Source: Candidatus Saccharimonadota bacterium (GTDB lineage: Bacteria > Patescibacteriota > Saccharimonadia > Saccharimonadales > Saccharimonadaceae). Taken from it: 64,000 bases of DNA. The translations under genes and the position numbers were made by a program. The DNA lies in assembly GCA_016866755.1 (NCBI GenBank), contig VGLK01000001.1, positions 62,001 to 126,000 on the forward strand, in the 5' to 3' direction. Position 1 is the first letter of the stretch. Every line of letters starts with the position of its first letter. Shown here in pieces: positions 8,554 through 17,536 of the stretch. Below the pieces are notes generated by a model. The model ran no database searches. It was not told the origin of the DNA and saw only the letters and a list, made by a program, of their open reading frames with translations.

Positions 8554-8958
8554 ATGGAACGCACAATAACCATTTTTGGTATTCGTTTAATTTTAAATGC
8601 GCTTGGGTTATGGGTGGCAATTCGATTATTTGGTACCGGCATTCCGGCTGAACAAATTACCGCCGGAATTGGTGGTTTTATATTGGCTGGTCTTATATTT
8701 TCGGTAGTTAATAGCTTGGTGCGGCCGGTTGCAATGATTATTTCGCTGCCAGCACTTTTATTAACAATGGGGTTGTTTACGCTGGTTATTAATGGTGCCA
8801 TGGTGTGGCTGGCGCTTATTATTACGCCTGGCTTTAGTATGTCGTTTCCGCACTCAATACTAGCCGGAATCGTGCTAAGTCTGGTAAACTATATAGTGAA
8901 TAGCGCGCTAGAACTTGACTATATGAGTAATAGTCGCCGTAATCAGGAGAGAAGATAA
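8554..8958 (+). CDS. Phage holin family 4 / YvlD-like small membrane protein
   Basis: A 134-residue protein with four membrane segments and the motif SVVNSLVRPVAMIISLP followed by TMGLFTLVINGAMVWLA, characteristic of the YvlD/phage-holin-4 superfamily (N-S-x-x-R-P core). Members are small inner-membrane proteins linked to envelope stress; they are not proven holins. The ATG at 8554 is chosen over an upstream in-frame ATG because a -10 box TATACT (8537-8542) lies 11 nt before it. It is followed 6 nt later by secG. Confidence 0.85.
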   Translation: MERTITIFGIRLILNALGLWVAIRLFGTGIPAEQITAGIGGFILAGLIFSVVNSLVRPVAMIISLPALLLTMGLFTLVINGAMVWLALIITPGFSMSFPHSILAGIVLSLVNYIVNSALELDYMSNSRRNQERR

Positions 8959-8964
8959 ATTATA

Positions 8965-9189
8965 ATGCTTGCAACAATTTTACCGTATATTACTCTAGCG
9001 ACTGCAATTTTAATGATTGTATCTATTTTGCTACAACAACGAGGTTCGGGCCTTGGTGCAGGATTTGGTAGCAGCGGCGAATTTTATACTACGCGTCGTG
9101 GCTTTGATAAAAACTTATTCGACGTAACAATTATTTTTGCGGTAATTTTTGTGTTGTCAATTTTGGCTGCGCTATTTTTACCCAGTTAA
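8965..9189 (+). CDS. secG: SecG, preprotein translocase subunit
   Basis: A 74-residue protein with two membrane segments (about 5-23 and 52-70) separated by the conserved SecG loop: LLQQRGSGLGAGFGSSGEFYTTRRG contains the typical Q-x-G-x-G-L-G pattern. SecG assists protein export through SecYE. It follows the YvlD-like gene by 6 nt with GGAGAGAAG upstream and is followed by a substrate-binding protein, so the three probably form one envelope-related transcription unit. (Only short motif pieces matter: residues about 24-48.). Confidence 0.9.
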   Translation: MLATILPYITLATAILMIVSILLQQRGSGLGAGFGSSGEFYTTRRGFDKNLFDVTIIFAVIFVLSILAALFLPS

Positions 9190-9225
9190 TTATGAACAGT
9201 AATAGCAGGCAAAGGAGTGTGCTTG

Positions 9226-11019
9226 ATGGCACGGCGTAAGCTACCAAGCTGGAAAGAATTTCAGCGGACTCATTTTACTACTGAAGGTATTACAAAGCGG
9301 GCTCAAAATGTGGAAAGAGCTACCGTTATTCATGCCCGTAAATTTATTTTTGGCCGACTAAATAATATTCGTAGTGTTCAGCATCACGTTGTAGGGTGGG
9401 TACTTTTAATTGGCGTCTTAATTGGGCTTACTGCGCTTCAAATGGTGGTTTTTCGCACAAACTACACCGAGGCCGCGCCTACGAATGGAGGTACTTACGC
9501 CGAGGCGGCACTTGGCCCACTAGAGACGCTTAACCCAGTTTATGCGCGCACTAGTGCGGAACGATCAGTTAGTCAGCTGGTGTTTTCGCGACTTTACACC
9601 TACGACAATACTGGTCAAATTTCGGGTGATATTGCAACCAAATTGGAGAGAGAAGATGATGAAAAGCGTTACATAATTTCGCTACGCGACGATGTAGAGT
9701 GGAGCGATGGTGAAAAGCTAACAGCGGAAGATGTAGTGTTTACAATAGATTTACTTGGTAATCCGGCAGCACGCGCAGCCGAAAGCGGTTGGCAGGGGAT
9801 ATCGGCTCGAGCCATAAATGATTCAACTGTAGAAATCTCTTTACCTACTGCTTACGCACCATTTCAGCACGCATTAACGTTTGCTATTTTACCTGAGCAC
9901 ATATTAGGCGAGGCCGATCCGGCTCGCCTAAGAGAACATGACTTCTCAAAAGAACCTGTGGGAAGCGGTCCGTTTGCTGTGCGTTATGTACAATCGGTAA
10001 ATATGGCCGAGAACCGTCGGGTTGTGCATCTTATTGCAAACGAGAGATACCATAAAGGAGCGCCTCGTCTTGAAAAGTTTCAGCTTCATACCTATGGTAC
10101 GCGCGAAGCAATTGTAGATGCGCTTAAATTAAACGAAGTGAACGCAACAGGAGATATTGCAGCTAGTGCTGTTGGTGAGCTTGAAAAATCTACTAATTTT
10201 AATGCTACTAACTATTCGGTGCAAAATGGAGTGTATGCATTGTTTAATACCGACGCCCCAATTGCGAAAGATGCGGCGGTTCGTCAGGCTTTACAGCTTG
10301 CAACAAATACGGCTGCAATTCGCGATGCTCAGCCGAGTGGCGGTAAAGAGCTTCATTTGCCGTTTATTGCATATTTTAAAGATCGATATCCAGCTGCGCC
10401 AGAGTACAATACTGAGCGTGCAGCACAGGTGCTCGATGAGGCTGGTTGGGTGCGTCGCGGTAGTACGGTACGCGAAAAAGATGGTCAGCCGTTAGCTCTA
10501 AGGTTGGTGGTACTTGAAGATAGCGGCAATGAATCGGCAGCTAGTGAGTTGCAGTCGCAGTGGGCTGAATTGGGGGTAAAGTTAGAAATTAATGTTATTT
10601 CCTCGACCGCTGGGCAAGATACGCTACAAACAGTGCTGCAACCCCGAAATTACGATGTATTACTTTACGAATTAAGCTTTGGTGGTGATATCGATCCGTA
10701 TGCGTACTGGCACTCTTCACAGGCGGTGGCCACTGGACTTAACTTTTCTAATTACAAAAATGCTATTTCCGATGATGCTCTTGCAAGCGCCCGATCGCGT
10801 GTTGACCCCGAATCTCGTACTGCAAAGTACGTAACATTTGCACGCAAATGGCTTGAAGACGTACCGGCAATTGGTCTGTACCAATCCGAGTATAGCTATG
10901 TCTCAACCGATTCGCTGTCTACACTACAAAATGATACTCAGTTAGTGTCTAGTGTTGATCGCTACAATAATATTCGCTACTGGTCGGTGCGGCAAGACAG
11001 TGTTTACAAGACTCCGTAA
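9226..11019 (+). CDS. Family 5 extracellular solute-binding protein (peptide/oligopeptide type)
   Basis: A 597-residue protein starting at ATG 9226 with AAAGGAG 8 nt upstream. After a basic cytoplasmic stretch of about 50 residues there is one membrane segment (VVGWVLLIGVLIGLTAL), then a periplasm-like domain of the SBP_bac_5 (OppA/DppA) type: AALGPLETLNPVYART, ISLRDDVEWSDGEKLTAEDV and EPVGSGPFAVRY are family hallmarks. It would capture peptides outside the cell. It is membrane-anchored by an uncleaved N-terminal helix and not by a lipobox. No permease or ATPase genes lie beside it. Confidence 0.85.
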   Translation: MARRKLPSWKEFQRTHFTTEGITKRAQNVERATVIHARKFIFGRLNNIRSVQHHVVGWVLLIGVLIGLTALQMVVFRTNYTEAAPTNGGTYAEAALGPLETLNPVYARTSAERSVSQLVFSRLYTYDNTGQISGDIATKLEREDDEKRYIISLRDDVEWSDGEKLTAEDVVFTIDLLGNPAARAAESGWQGISARAINDSTVEISLPTAYAPFQHALTFAILPEHILGEADPARLREHDFSKEPVGSGPFAVRYVQSVNMAENRRVVHLIANERYHKGAPRLEKFQLHTYGTREAIVDALKLNEVNATGDIAASAVGELEKSTNFNATNYSVQNGVYALFNTDAPIAKDAAVRQALQLATNTAAIRDAQPSGGKELHLPFIAYFKDRYPAAPEYNTERAAQVLDEAGWVRRGSTVREKDGQPLALRLVVLEDSGNESAASELQSQWAELGVKLEINVISSTAGQDTLQTVLQPRNYDVLLYELSFGGDIDPYAYWHSSQAVATGLNFSNYKNAISDDALASARSRVDPESRTAKYVTFARKWLEDVPAIGLYQSEYSYVSTDSLSTLQNDTQLVSSVDRYNNIRYWSVRQDSVYKTP

Positions 11020-11048
11020 CCTGCGCTATACTAAGGATGATAATTTTT

Positions 11049-11136
11049 GCGCGAGTGGCGGAATTGGTAGACGCGCCAGCTTGAGGGGCTGGTGAGTATT
11101 GCACTCGTGGAGGTTCAAGTCCTCTCTCGCGCACCA
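11049..11136 (+). tRNA. tRNA-Leu (anticodon GAG), CCA encoded
   Basis: Acceptor GCGCGAG pairs with CTCGCGC (11126-11132), followed by A and an encoded CCA. Anticodon stem CCAGC/GCTGG with loop TTGAGGG gives GAG. A long variable arm, as expected for class II tRNA-Leu, and a normal TTCAAGT T-loop are present. A TATACT -10 box lies about 18 nt upstream. Confidence 0.95.
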
Positions 11137-11150
11137 AACAAGACCTTACA

Positions 11151-11184
11151 TTCTCTGCGTAAACACGCAGAGAATTTTGTTTTA
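11151..11184 (+). terminator. Rho-independent terminator after tRNA-Leu
   Basis: Arms TTCTCTGCGT (11151-11160) and ACGCAGAGAA (11165-11174) form a 10-bp stem with a 4-nt loop, followed by TTTTGTTTT. Confidence 0.9.
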
Positions 11185-12075
11185 CTATAGACTTAATGAT
11201 TTTTCGAGTTGCTGCTTAAGCGCCAACACCTCATCAATCGCTGCCGTAGGAACTGTTGTGTCATGCAGGGTTAAATCAATACATTCGTCGAGACTGTGCT
11301 GTGCAAACAGATACTCCTCGGGGGTTAACGGTCGAGTGTGATGGTATTTAAGTGTTGCTTGTGCCGCCTTAGCTGTACTTTTGTGGTCAGTTTCGCAATC
11401 GGCCGTATAGCTAAATAAGGTCTGATTCTCCCTGTTGATAATTGATAATTCAGATCCGTAGCCCTTATGGATAAAATCTTCTACAGTGTGCGGAAGGTTA
11501 TAAACTGTAGTATCGTGTGCGCTAGGTAAGGTGTATCGTCCCACGCCATAAATTTTACGCTCCTTAAGATAGCGACCCAGCACACCTACCCGACTAATAA
11601 GCGGATGAACCGCGAGTACTTGAGCGCGAACAGCGTAGTTGTGTTTTCGATATTTCTCAGCCGTATTCTCTACAGAGTTTGTGTCGCGAAAGGTACCTTC
11701 AAGAACCACGTGGCAACCGGTTTCATACGAGCGCTGAATTAAACGGCTTGTAAACCGAGCGTTATCTGGATTGATTTTAATTGCTGCCGTAATGTCGTCG
11801 TCGTGTTGTAGCTGTAAAAAAAGTGGATGATATTGGCGCATATCATCACAGTTAATAGATATAGCAGTGTGTGGTTCGTGCGCGTTTAATGCGTCGGTAT
11901 AGTGTTGTTCTCGGGTGCTTTTACCGCTACCTGGCTGTCCGGCAATGTATATTAATTGTGGTTGAGAAGATGGTGCGGTTATACCACTAAAGTAGCGTGG
12001 ATAAATTTCACGCTCTAAAATAGTGTCAATTTCAGCATCCGAAAGCAGCCGATTGTGTTGGTAAAGTTTTTCCAT
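11185..12075 (-). CDS. Zeta-toxin-like P-loop kinase
   Basis: A 296-residue protein with a Walker A motif IAGQPGSGKST near residue 50, the zeta-type segment SINCDDMRQYHP, then VVLEGTFRDTNSVE and a basic lid region (ISRVGVLGRYLKERK). This is the pattern of zeta toxins, which phosphorylate UDP-N-acetylglucosamine, and of related PezT/AAA_33 kinases. No epsilon/PezA antitoxin gene is visible on either side: the next gene upstream is a divergent HAD hydrolase. It may be a solitary zeta-like kinase with a housekeeping or defence role. A TATAGT -10 box lies 20 nt before the start, without a clear ribosome site. It converges on the tRNA-Leu terminator. Confidence 0.8.
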   Translation of the reverse strand: MEKLYQHNRLLSDAEIDTILEREIYPRYFSGITAPSSQPQLIYIAGQPGSGKSTREQHYTDALNAHEPHTAISINCDDMRQYHPLFLQLQHDDDITAAIKINPDNARFTSRLIQRSYETGCHVVLEGTFRDTNSVENTAEKYRKHNYAVRAQVLAVHPLISRVGVLGRYLKERKIYGVGRYTLPSAHDTTVYNLPHTVEDFIHKGYGSELSIINRENQTLFSYTADCETDHKSTAKAAQATLKYHHTRPLTPEEYLFAQHSLDECIDLTLHDTTVPTAAIDEVLALKQQLEKSLSL

Positions 12076-12161
12076 AATTACAGATAAGTTTTACTACTAT
12101 AGGTTCATTTTAGTGAGGTGTCAAGGTCGAATTTTAAGCACGATCAGCGTATAGTAACAGT

Positions 12162-12758
12162 ATGATTAAAGCAGTGTTTTTTGACTGGGGTGGTGTGATA
12201 GCTGATGATCCTGGTGACGATTTCTTAGCGTCGTTACTGTACAATGCTGGGGCATCACAAGCTCAAATTAAAGAAATTCACTCTCTGTATATGCGTCCAT
12301 TTATGCGCGGGCAAATATCCGAATCGGAATATTGGCTACTGCTGAAAAATAATTACAACATTGAGCCGCCTCACTCAACTAAAAGCGTGTTTTTGGCGTG
12401 GCAAGGGCTAGTGGTAAATCCTGATATGATGCGCCTTGTGCGTGATGTTCAGTTGTCGGGGCGAAACGCAGTGGTGTTGTCGAACGTTATTGAGCCGACA
12501 TATCGGGCGCTTAAAGAGGGAGGTGCCTACAATCCTTTTGACAATGTTGTGGCGTCGTGCGTAATAGGTTGTGCTAAACCGGAGAGGGATATATATGAAT
12601 ATGCGCTTAAGCAAGCTGGTGTTAGCGCAAGCGAAAGTTTATTTATTGATGATAAGTTGTCTAATATATCAGCCGCCAGTCAACTAGGGTTTGCAACCGT
12701 TTTAGCGCAAAATCCCCATCAAATTATTGCAGATACGCGTGCTCAATTGCAGCTATAG
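12162..12758 (+). CDS. HAD-family hydrolase (subfamily IA, YihX-like)
   Basis: A 198-residue HAD phosphatase-like protein. Motif I is FFDWGGV near the N-terminus: the nucleophilic Asp is present and the D-x-G-G-V form is usual in the YihX/soluble-epoxide-hydrolase-like subgroup, where the second Asp is absent. Motif II is VVLSN, motif III the Lys in GCAKPERDIYEYAL, and motif IV LFIDDKLSN. It probably dephosphorylates small metabolites. A TATAGT -10 box ends 6 nt before the ATG with no ribosome site, suggesting leaderless expression. It stands between the zeta-like kinase and typA. Confidence 0.85.
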   Translation: MIKAVFFDWGGVIADDPGDDFLASLLYNAGASQAQIKEIHSLYMRPFMRGQISESEYWLLLKNNYNIEPPHSTKSVFLAWQGLVVNPDMMRLVRDVQLSGRNAVVLSNVIEPTYRALKEGGAYNPFDNVVASCVIGCAKPERDIYEYALKQAGVSASESLFIDDKLSNISAASQLGFATVLAQNPHQIIADTRAQLQL

Positions 12759-12836
12759 TCAATCTCTAGCGCTGCTATCTAATTTATGCTAAAATAACCG
12801 TAAGGACGCTCCAGTTTAACGATGGAGCTTTATTTT

Positions 12837-14660
12837 ATGAACGACGCAAGCAAAATTCGAAATATTGCTATTATTGCGCACGTAGACCACGGTAAAACTA
12901 CGATGGTTGACGGGCTTTTAAAGCAATCAAACACTTTCCGAGACAATCAGGCCGAAATGAGTCAAGATCTAATTATGGACTCTGGCGATCAAGAGCACGA
13001 GCGCGGCATTACTATTACCGCTAAACAAACGTCAATTTACCACGATGACTATAAAATTAACATTATCGACACTCCAGGGCATGCCGATTTCTCTGGTGAG
13101 GTTGAACGTACTCTTAACATGGCCGACGGTGTATTGCTGGTGGTAGACGCCCAAGAAGGTCCGATGCCACAAACTAAGTTTGTGCTTTCTAAAGCGCTTG
13201 AGCTTGGCCTTAAGCCTGTCGTAATTATTAACAAGATTGATAAGCCGTCACGCCGCATTGACGAAGTAATTGATGAAGTGTCTGATCTCTTTTTGGAGTT
13301 AGCTATCGATGACAGTCAGCTACATTATCCGGTGTACTATGCAATTGGTCGCGATGGAAAAGCATGGTCGAAACTTCCAGATAATCCCGAAGAACAGGCA
13401 GATTTAACTCCAATTTTCGATGCAATTATTAATGACATACCAGCACCTACTGTAGATAGCGAAGGTTCGTTTCAGCTACTTGTTACGTCTTTGCAGTACG
13501 ATTCGTTTCTTGGTAAATATGCAATTGGCCGTATTTCGCGCGGCAGTGTAAAACAGGCTCAGCAGGCAGCACTAATTAAGCGAGATGGGCAAACTGTTAA
13601 CTGTAAGATTGATAAAATTTTTGGGTATCGTGGTCTTAACCGCGAAGAAGTTAGCGAAGCAATTGCTGGTGACATTGTGGCGCTTACTGGTATTGCCGAC
13701 GCGCACATTGGCGAGACTATTGCTGATAAAGAAAACCCAGAGGCCTTGCCGGTAATTGACATTGAAGCACCAACGCTTAGCATGTACCTCGGCCCTAACA
13801 CCAGTCCAATGAAAGGTAAAGAGGCTGAATATGGCACTAGCCGTCAAATTGGCGATCGGCTTAAAAAAGAGCTTGAGACGAACGTAAGCCTTCGTGTTGA
13901 AGAAGAGGGAATTGGCTTTGTGGTAAGCGGACGTGGTGAGCTACACCTGTCAGTGTTAATCGAAACCCTGCGCCGTGAAGGTTATGAATTTGAAGTAGGT
14001 CGCCCGCAAGTGGTAACAATCGAAAAGGATGGCGAAGTTCAAGAACCAGTTGAAGAACTTCTAATTGAAGTTGGTCCGGAATTTTTAGGTGCGGTGAGCC
14101 AAGAGTTGGGAGCGCGACGAGCGGCACTTGTGAAACAAGAGCAAACTAGTAGCGGAACTTCACGTTCAACCTACATTTTACCAACTCGTGCTATGATTGG
14201 TCTTCGCAACCTACTACTTACTGCTACAAAAGGTACCGTTATTATGAATAGTCTACCGCACGGCTATCAGCCACTTGGCGCAAAACTTCAGCAAACTCGC
14301 AATGGCGCACTTGTTGCTACTGAAGCCGGTACTACAACAGCGTACGCACTTGATCTTGCGGCGGCACGTGGCGAGCTGTACGTAGGGCCAGGAACTACGG
14401 TATATCAAGGTATGGTTGTTGGTTTGTATAATCGTCAGGGTGATCTTGATATTAATGTGTGCCGTGGTAAGCAGCTAACCAACATGCGCTCTTCTGGTAG
14501 TGATGGTGCGGTTCAGCTTACGCCGTTCACCGACTTGAGCCTAGAGCAAAGCATTGATTTTATTGAAGACGATGAGTTACTAGAGGTAACGCCAAAGGCA
14601 GTTCGAATTCGCAAACGACACCTCGATCCAAACCAGCGAAAACGCGCTGCAAAAAACTAA
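12837..14660 (+). CDS. typA: TypA/BipA ribosome-associated translational GTPase
   Basis: A 607-residue translational GTPase. G1 AHVDHGKTT, the switch region [13 protein letters not shown]3 DTPGHADF, G4 NKIDKP and the TypA/BipA-specific C-terminal domain ([21 protein letters not shown] in the last third) are all visible. TypA binds the 70S ribosome and helps assembly and translation under stress. Start at 12837 is preferred because GGAG lies 8 nt upstream and the protein then begins with the family-typical [10 protein letters not shown]; an ATG at 12822 is an alternative that adds five residues. Confidence 0.95.
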   Translation: MNDASKIRNIAIIAHVDHGKTTMVDGLLKQSNTFRDNQAEMSQDLIMDSGDQEHERGITITAKQTSIYHDDYKINIIDTPGHADFSGEVERTLNMADGVLLVVDAQEGPMPQTKFVLSKALELGLKPVVIINKIDKPSRRIDEVIDEVSDLFLELAIDDSQLHYPVYYAIGRDGKAWSKLPDNPEEQADLTPIFDAIINDIPAPTVDSEGSFQLLVTSLQYDSFLGKYAIGRISRGSVKQAQQAALIKRDGQTVNCKIDKIFGYRGLNREEVSEAIAGDIVALTGIADAHIGETIADKENPEALPVIDIEAPTLSMYLGPNTSPMKGKEAEYGTSRQIGDRLKKELETNVSLRVEEEGIGFVVSGRGELHLSVLIETLRREGYEFEVGRPQVVTIEKDGEVQEPVEELLIEVGPEFLGAVSQELGARRAALVKQEQTSSGTSRSTYILPTRAMIGLRNLLLTATKGTVIMNSLPHGYQPLGAKLQQTRNGALVATEAGTTTAYALDLAAARGELYVGPGTTVYQGMVVGLYNRQGDLDINVCRGKQLTNMRSSGSDGAVQLTPFTDLSLEQSIDFIEDDELLEVTPKAVRIRKRHLDPNQRKRAAKN

Positions 14661-14710
14661 AACATAATTATTTTGCGCCAACGGTTGTAACGTCGTATAC
14701 TAAATAGAGT

Positions 14711-16306
14711 ATGGCAAAACAAAATAAACCTGTATCGCATAAAGTGAAGACGGCTCTTGTGAAAACAACGGGTCAGCTTCTTTTTGTGGCAAAAAGCCCC
14801 GATGAGCAACTGGGTGATTTATTTTCGCAAGTGCAAGCTCGTCGCGTGTACGACGACGGGAAAACATTTGTCGATCTAGTGCCAAAAAAGCGCGTTCGAC
14901 AGATTGTAAAAGAGTACAACCTTGTAAAGCAAGATCCAAATTTCGATCTTGGTGACTTTGTAAGCCGACATTTTTATGAATTTGCCCCGCACAAAGAAAA
15001 TGAAGGTTTTATTATGTCGCCAGCACAAAACCCGCGTGAACATGTGCGCCAATTATGGATGCAGCTTGAGCGACGTAATCGCAAAGATCGTGGCTCGCTT
15101 GTTGCGGTTCCGCACGAATATGTAGTACCGGGTGGTCGTTTTTCAGAACAATTTTATTGGGATAGCTATTTTATTATGCTTGGGCTAGCGGCAGATGGCT
15201 ACTGGCATATGATAGATGGTATGGTGCGCAATTATGCCTACATGATTAGAAAATTTGGGTTTATTCCTACTGCTAATCGCACCTACTTTTTAAGTCGTTC
15301 GCAGCCGCCGTTTTTTTCACATATGGTAAAACTGCTTGGTACGCACCGCGGCAGCAAGCGTACAATGGTGGAATATCTACCAGCAATGCTAAGCGAATAT
15401 CGCTTTTGGATGCGTGGATCTCGTACGTTAACTGATAGCGTTAGCATGCCGGCGCGCGATCGTGTGGTACGTATGCCTAACGGTGCTATTTTAAATCGCT
15501 ACTACGACAACAAAACGACGCCTCGACCAGAATCGCAGTTAGAAGATATCGAAACGGCAGAACGAGCTCGAAACGCAAACAAGCAAAAAATATTTCTTGA
15601 TTTACGAGCTGCTGCCGAAAGTGGCTGGGATTTTAGTTCTCGTTGGTTTAAAAATGCGCAAAGCATTGAGTCAATCTACACTACCGACATAGTGCCGGTA
15701 GATCTTAACTGTTTACTTTACGAGCTTGAAAAAACTATTGGTGACACGTACGCCATTATGAAGCAATCAATGCTTGCTAAAAAGTTTCATAAGTTTGCTG
15801 AACGTCGCGCCGAGGCGATTCGCACCTACTGTTGGGACGAAAATGAACGATTCTTTATGGATTATGATTTTAGAGAAGGTAGAAGTACGGCACACGTAAC
15901 GCTGGCTGGAGTATTTCCGTTGTATTCAGGTGTTGCCTCGTCTGAACAGGCGCGACTTGTTGCCGAGCGACTTGAACGAGATTTTCTAAAACCAGGTGGT
16001 TTAGTAATGACTCTAATTGATAATGGCCAGCAGTGGGATGCGCCTAATGGCTGGGCTCCATTGCAGTGGGTAGCGATTGTAGGGCTGCGTAACTATGGCT
16101 ATCACGAACTGGCTGAAGAGATTAAGCAGCGCTGGATTAAAACAACTGAGTATGTATTTTCAACCCGTCACAAGATGATTGAAAAATATGATGTAGTAGA
16201 TGAAAGTCGAGTTGGCGGTGGCGGTGAATATCCATTACAAGATGGTTTTGGCTGGACAAATGGCGTGTACGCAGCGCTAAAAGATGAAGATACGCCTATT
16301 TCTTAG
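14711..16306 (+). CDS. Trehalase, glycoside hydrolase family 37
   Basis: A 531-residue enzyme with both trehalase signatures: PGGRFSEQFYWDSY near residue 139 (signature 1) and QQWDAPNGWAP near residue 440 (signature 2), plus the C-terminal GGGGEYPLQDGFGWTNGV. It would split alpha,alpha-trehalose into two glucose molecules. No signal peptide is seen, so it should act in the cytoplasm (TreF-like). A TATACT box ends 9 nt upstream of the ATG, with TTGCGC at -35. Its 3' end overlaps the convergent glycosyltransferase gene by 11 nt. With the GT4 and GH13 genes it makes a small alpha-glucan/trehalose cluster. Confidence 0.9.
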   Translation: MAKQNKPVSHKVKTALVKTTGQLLFVAKSPDEQLGDLFSQVQARRVYDDGKTFVDLVPKKRVRQIVKEYNLVKQDPNFDLGDFVSRHFYEFAPHKENEGFIMSPAQNPREHVRQLWMQLERRNRKDRGSLVAVPHEYVVPGGRFSEQFYWDSYFIMLGLAADGYWHMIDGMVRNYAYMIRKFGFIPTANRTYFLSRSQPPFFSHMVKLLGTHRGSKRTMVEYLPAMLSEYRFWMRGSRTLTDSVSMPARDRVVRMPNGAILNRYYDNKTTPRPESQLEDIETAERARNANKQKIFLDLRAAAESGWDFSSRWFKNAQSIESIYTTDIVPVDLNCLLYELEKTIGDTYAIMKQSMLAKKFHKFAERRAEAIRTYCWDENERFFMDYDFREGRSTAHVTLAGVFPLYSGVASSEQARLVAERLERDFLKPGGLVMTLIDNGQQWDAPNGWAPLQWVAIVGLRNYGYHELAEEIKQRWIKTTEYVFSTRHKMIEKYDVVDESRVGGGGEYPLQDGFGWTNGVYAALKDEDTPIS

Positions 16307-17495
16307 GTGATCGGAATGAGTCTTTACGAAGTAATTTAGAAATTCTAGTAATTGATTTGGCGTAATTTTGGGCTCGAGTTGATGACGTACTTACGCCAGG
16401 CATGCCGCTGCCGGTGTGCTGCGCCACAATTTTCTGTAGCACTTGAATATAATTCTCTACCATAATTTCTTTTGTAAAATTCTCGAACACTCGTTTGTTG
16501 CAGGCACGTCGATCAATTAAGTCTACCTTGGCGATTGCCTCAACCATCTCTGCTGAATTATCAACAATAAAGCCGGTTTTACCGTCTTCAACCACTTCTG
16601 GTACCGCACCACGCTTAAAAGCAATAACTGGCGTACCGCAAGCATTAGCTTCAGCTGCTGTTAACCCAAACGGCTCTTCCCATTGAGTCGGCATTAATAC
16701 CGCCTTAGCTTTTTGGTAGTATTTTACCAGTTGTTCGCGGCCAAGCATACTTAGGAATAAAATTTTGTCATCAAGATAGGGTTTAACATGTTCGTCAAAG
16801 TACCACATATCTTGTTTGGACAGGTTTCCGGCAATAAGCAACCGATGGTTAGATTGAATTGCCGCCTGTACGGCCTCTTTAACACCTTTATTTGGTGTAA
16901 TTCGCCCAGAGAAAAGTAAGTAATCTTCTGGCTCTTCGCTAAGGGTAAAAAGGTTTGTGTCGATACCGTTGTATACGGTGGCTGCGTACTGAAGGTCGGG
17001 GGCATCGCGACGCTGATTATTAGAGATTGAAATAAAATATTGATTGGGCGAACTGTGCTGATTGATAGTCTCGACGCGTGGACCATCCATGAAATCGTGC
17101 AAAATGTAGGCAATAGGTACTGTAGGGTAGCGCGGCGCCAGCGCGAGTGCAGACTCGAAATGATTAAAAACTACAATATCAAACTCACCGGCTTGCGCGC
17201 GGTCAAGAATATTTCCTGCCATAGCAGAGTCGGCAAGGCTAAAACGATAATCCGTAAAAAGATCGGTGGCCGAAACCATGGCATCGAAGTCCGACATAGT
17301 GCTAAAGAAGGGCCGCATACTGCAGGTTTCTACGTGCGTGGCTAGTGATGTGCCTTCAGGACCAAAGAAAGTTACCTCATGTCCTGCGGCATGGAGTCCT
17401 TCGGCCACAACTTTTGCAACTGTGGCTGGAGAATACGCAATATCATTTGGTACGGGGGTCTCTAAAAACGATCGCACCATCATAGCAATTTTCAT
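16296..17495 (-). CDS. GT4-family glycosyltransferase
   Basis: A 399-residue GT-B fold enzyme. The C-terminal donor-binding half contains LLFSGRITPNKGVKEAV and the E-x7-E motif EEPFGLTAAEANACGTPVIAF, with GAVPEVVEDGKTGFIVD after it, as in GT4 enzymes. It transfers a sugar from a nucleotide donor to an unknown acceptor. It lies between a trehalase and an alpha-glucosidase-type enzyme, so a role in trehalose or alpha-glucan chemistry is possible, although a cell-envelope role is equally open. A TATAGT box ends 10 nt before the ATG. Confidence 0.85.
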   Translation of the reverse strand: MKIAMMVRSFLETPVPNDIAYSPATVAKVVAEGLHAAGHEVTFFGPEGTSLATHVETCSMRPFFSTMSDFDAMVSATDLFTDYRFSLADSAMAGNILDRAQAGEFDIVVFNHFESALALAPRYPTVPIAYILHDFMDGPRVETINQHSSPNQYFISISNNQRRDAPDLQYAATVYNGIDTNLFTLSEEPEDYLLFSGRITPNKGVKEAVQAAIQSNHRLLIAGNLSKQDMWYFDEHVKPYLDDKILFLSMLGREQLVKYYQKAKAVLMPTQWEEPFGLTAAEANACGTPVIAFKRGAVPEVVEDGKTGFIVDNSAEMVEAIAKVDLIDRRACNKRVFENFTKEIMVENYIQVLQKIVAQHTGSGMPGVSTSSTRAQNYAKSITRISKLLRKDSFRSPKK

Positions 17496-17536
17496 ACTGC
17501 TAGCTACTATAGCATAAAAAGTGTTAAAGTAAAACT

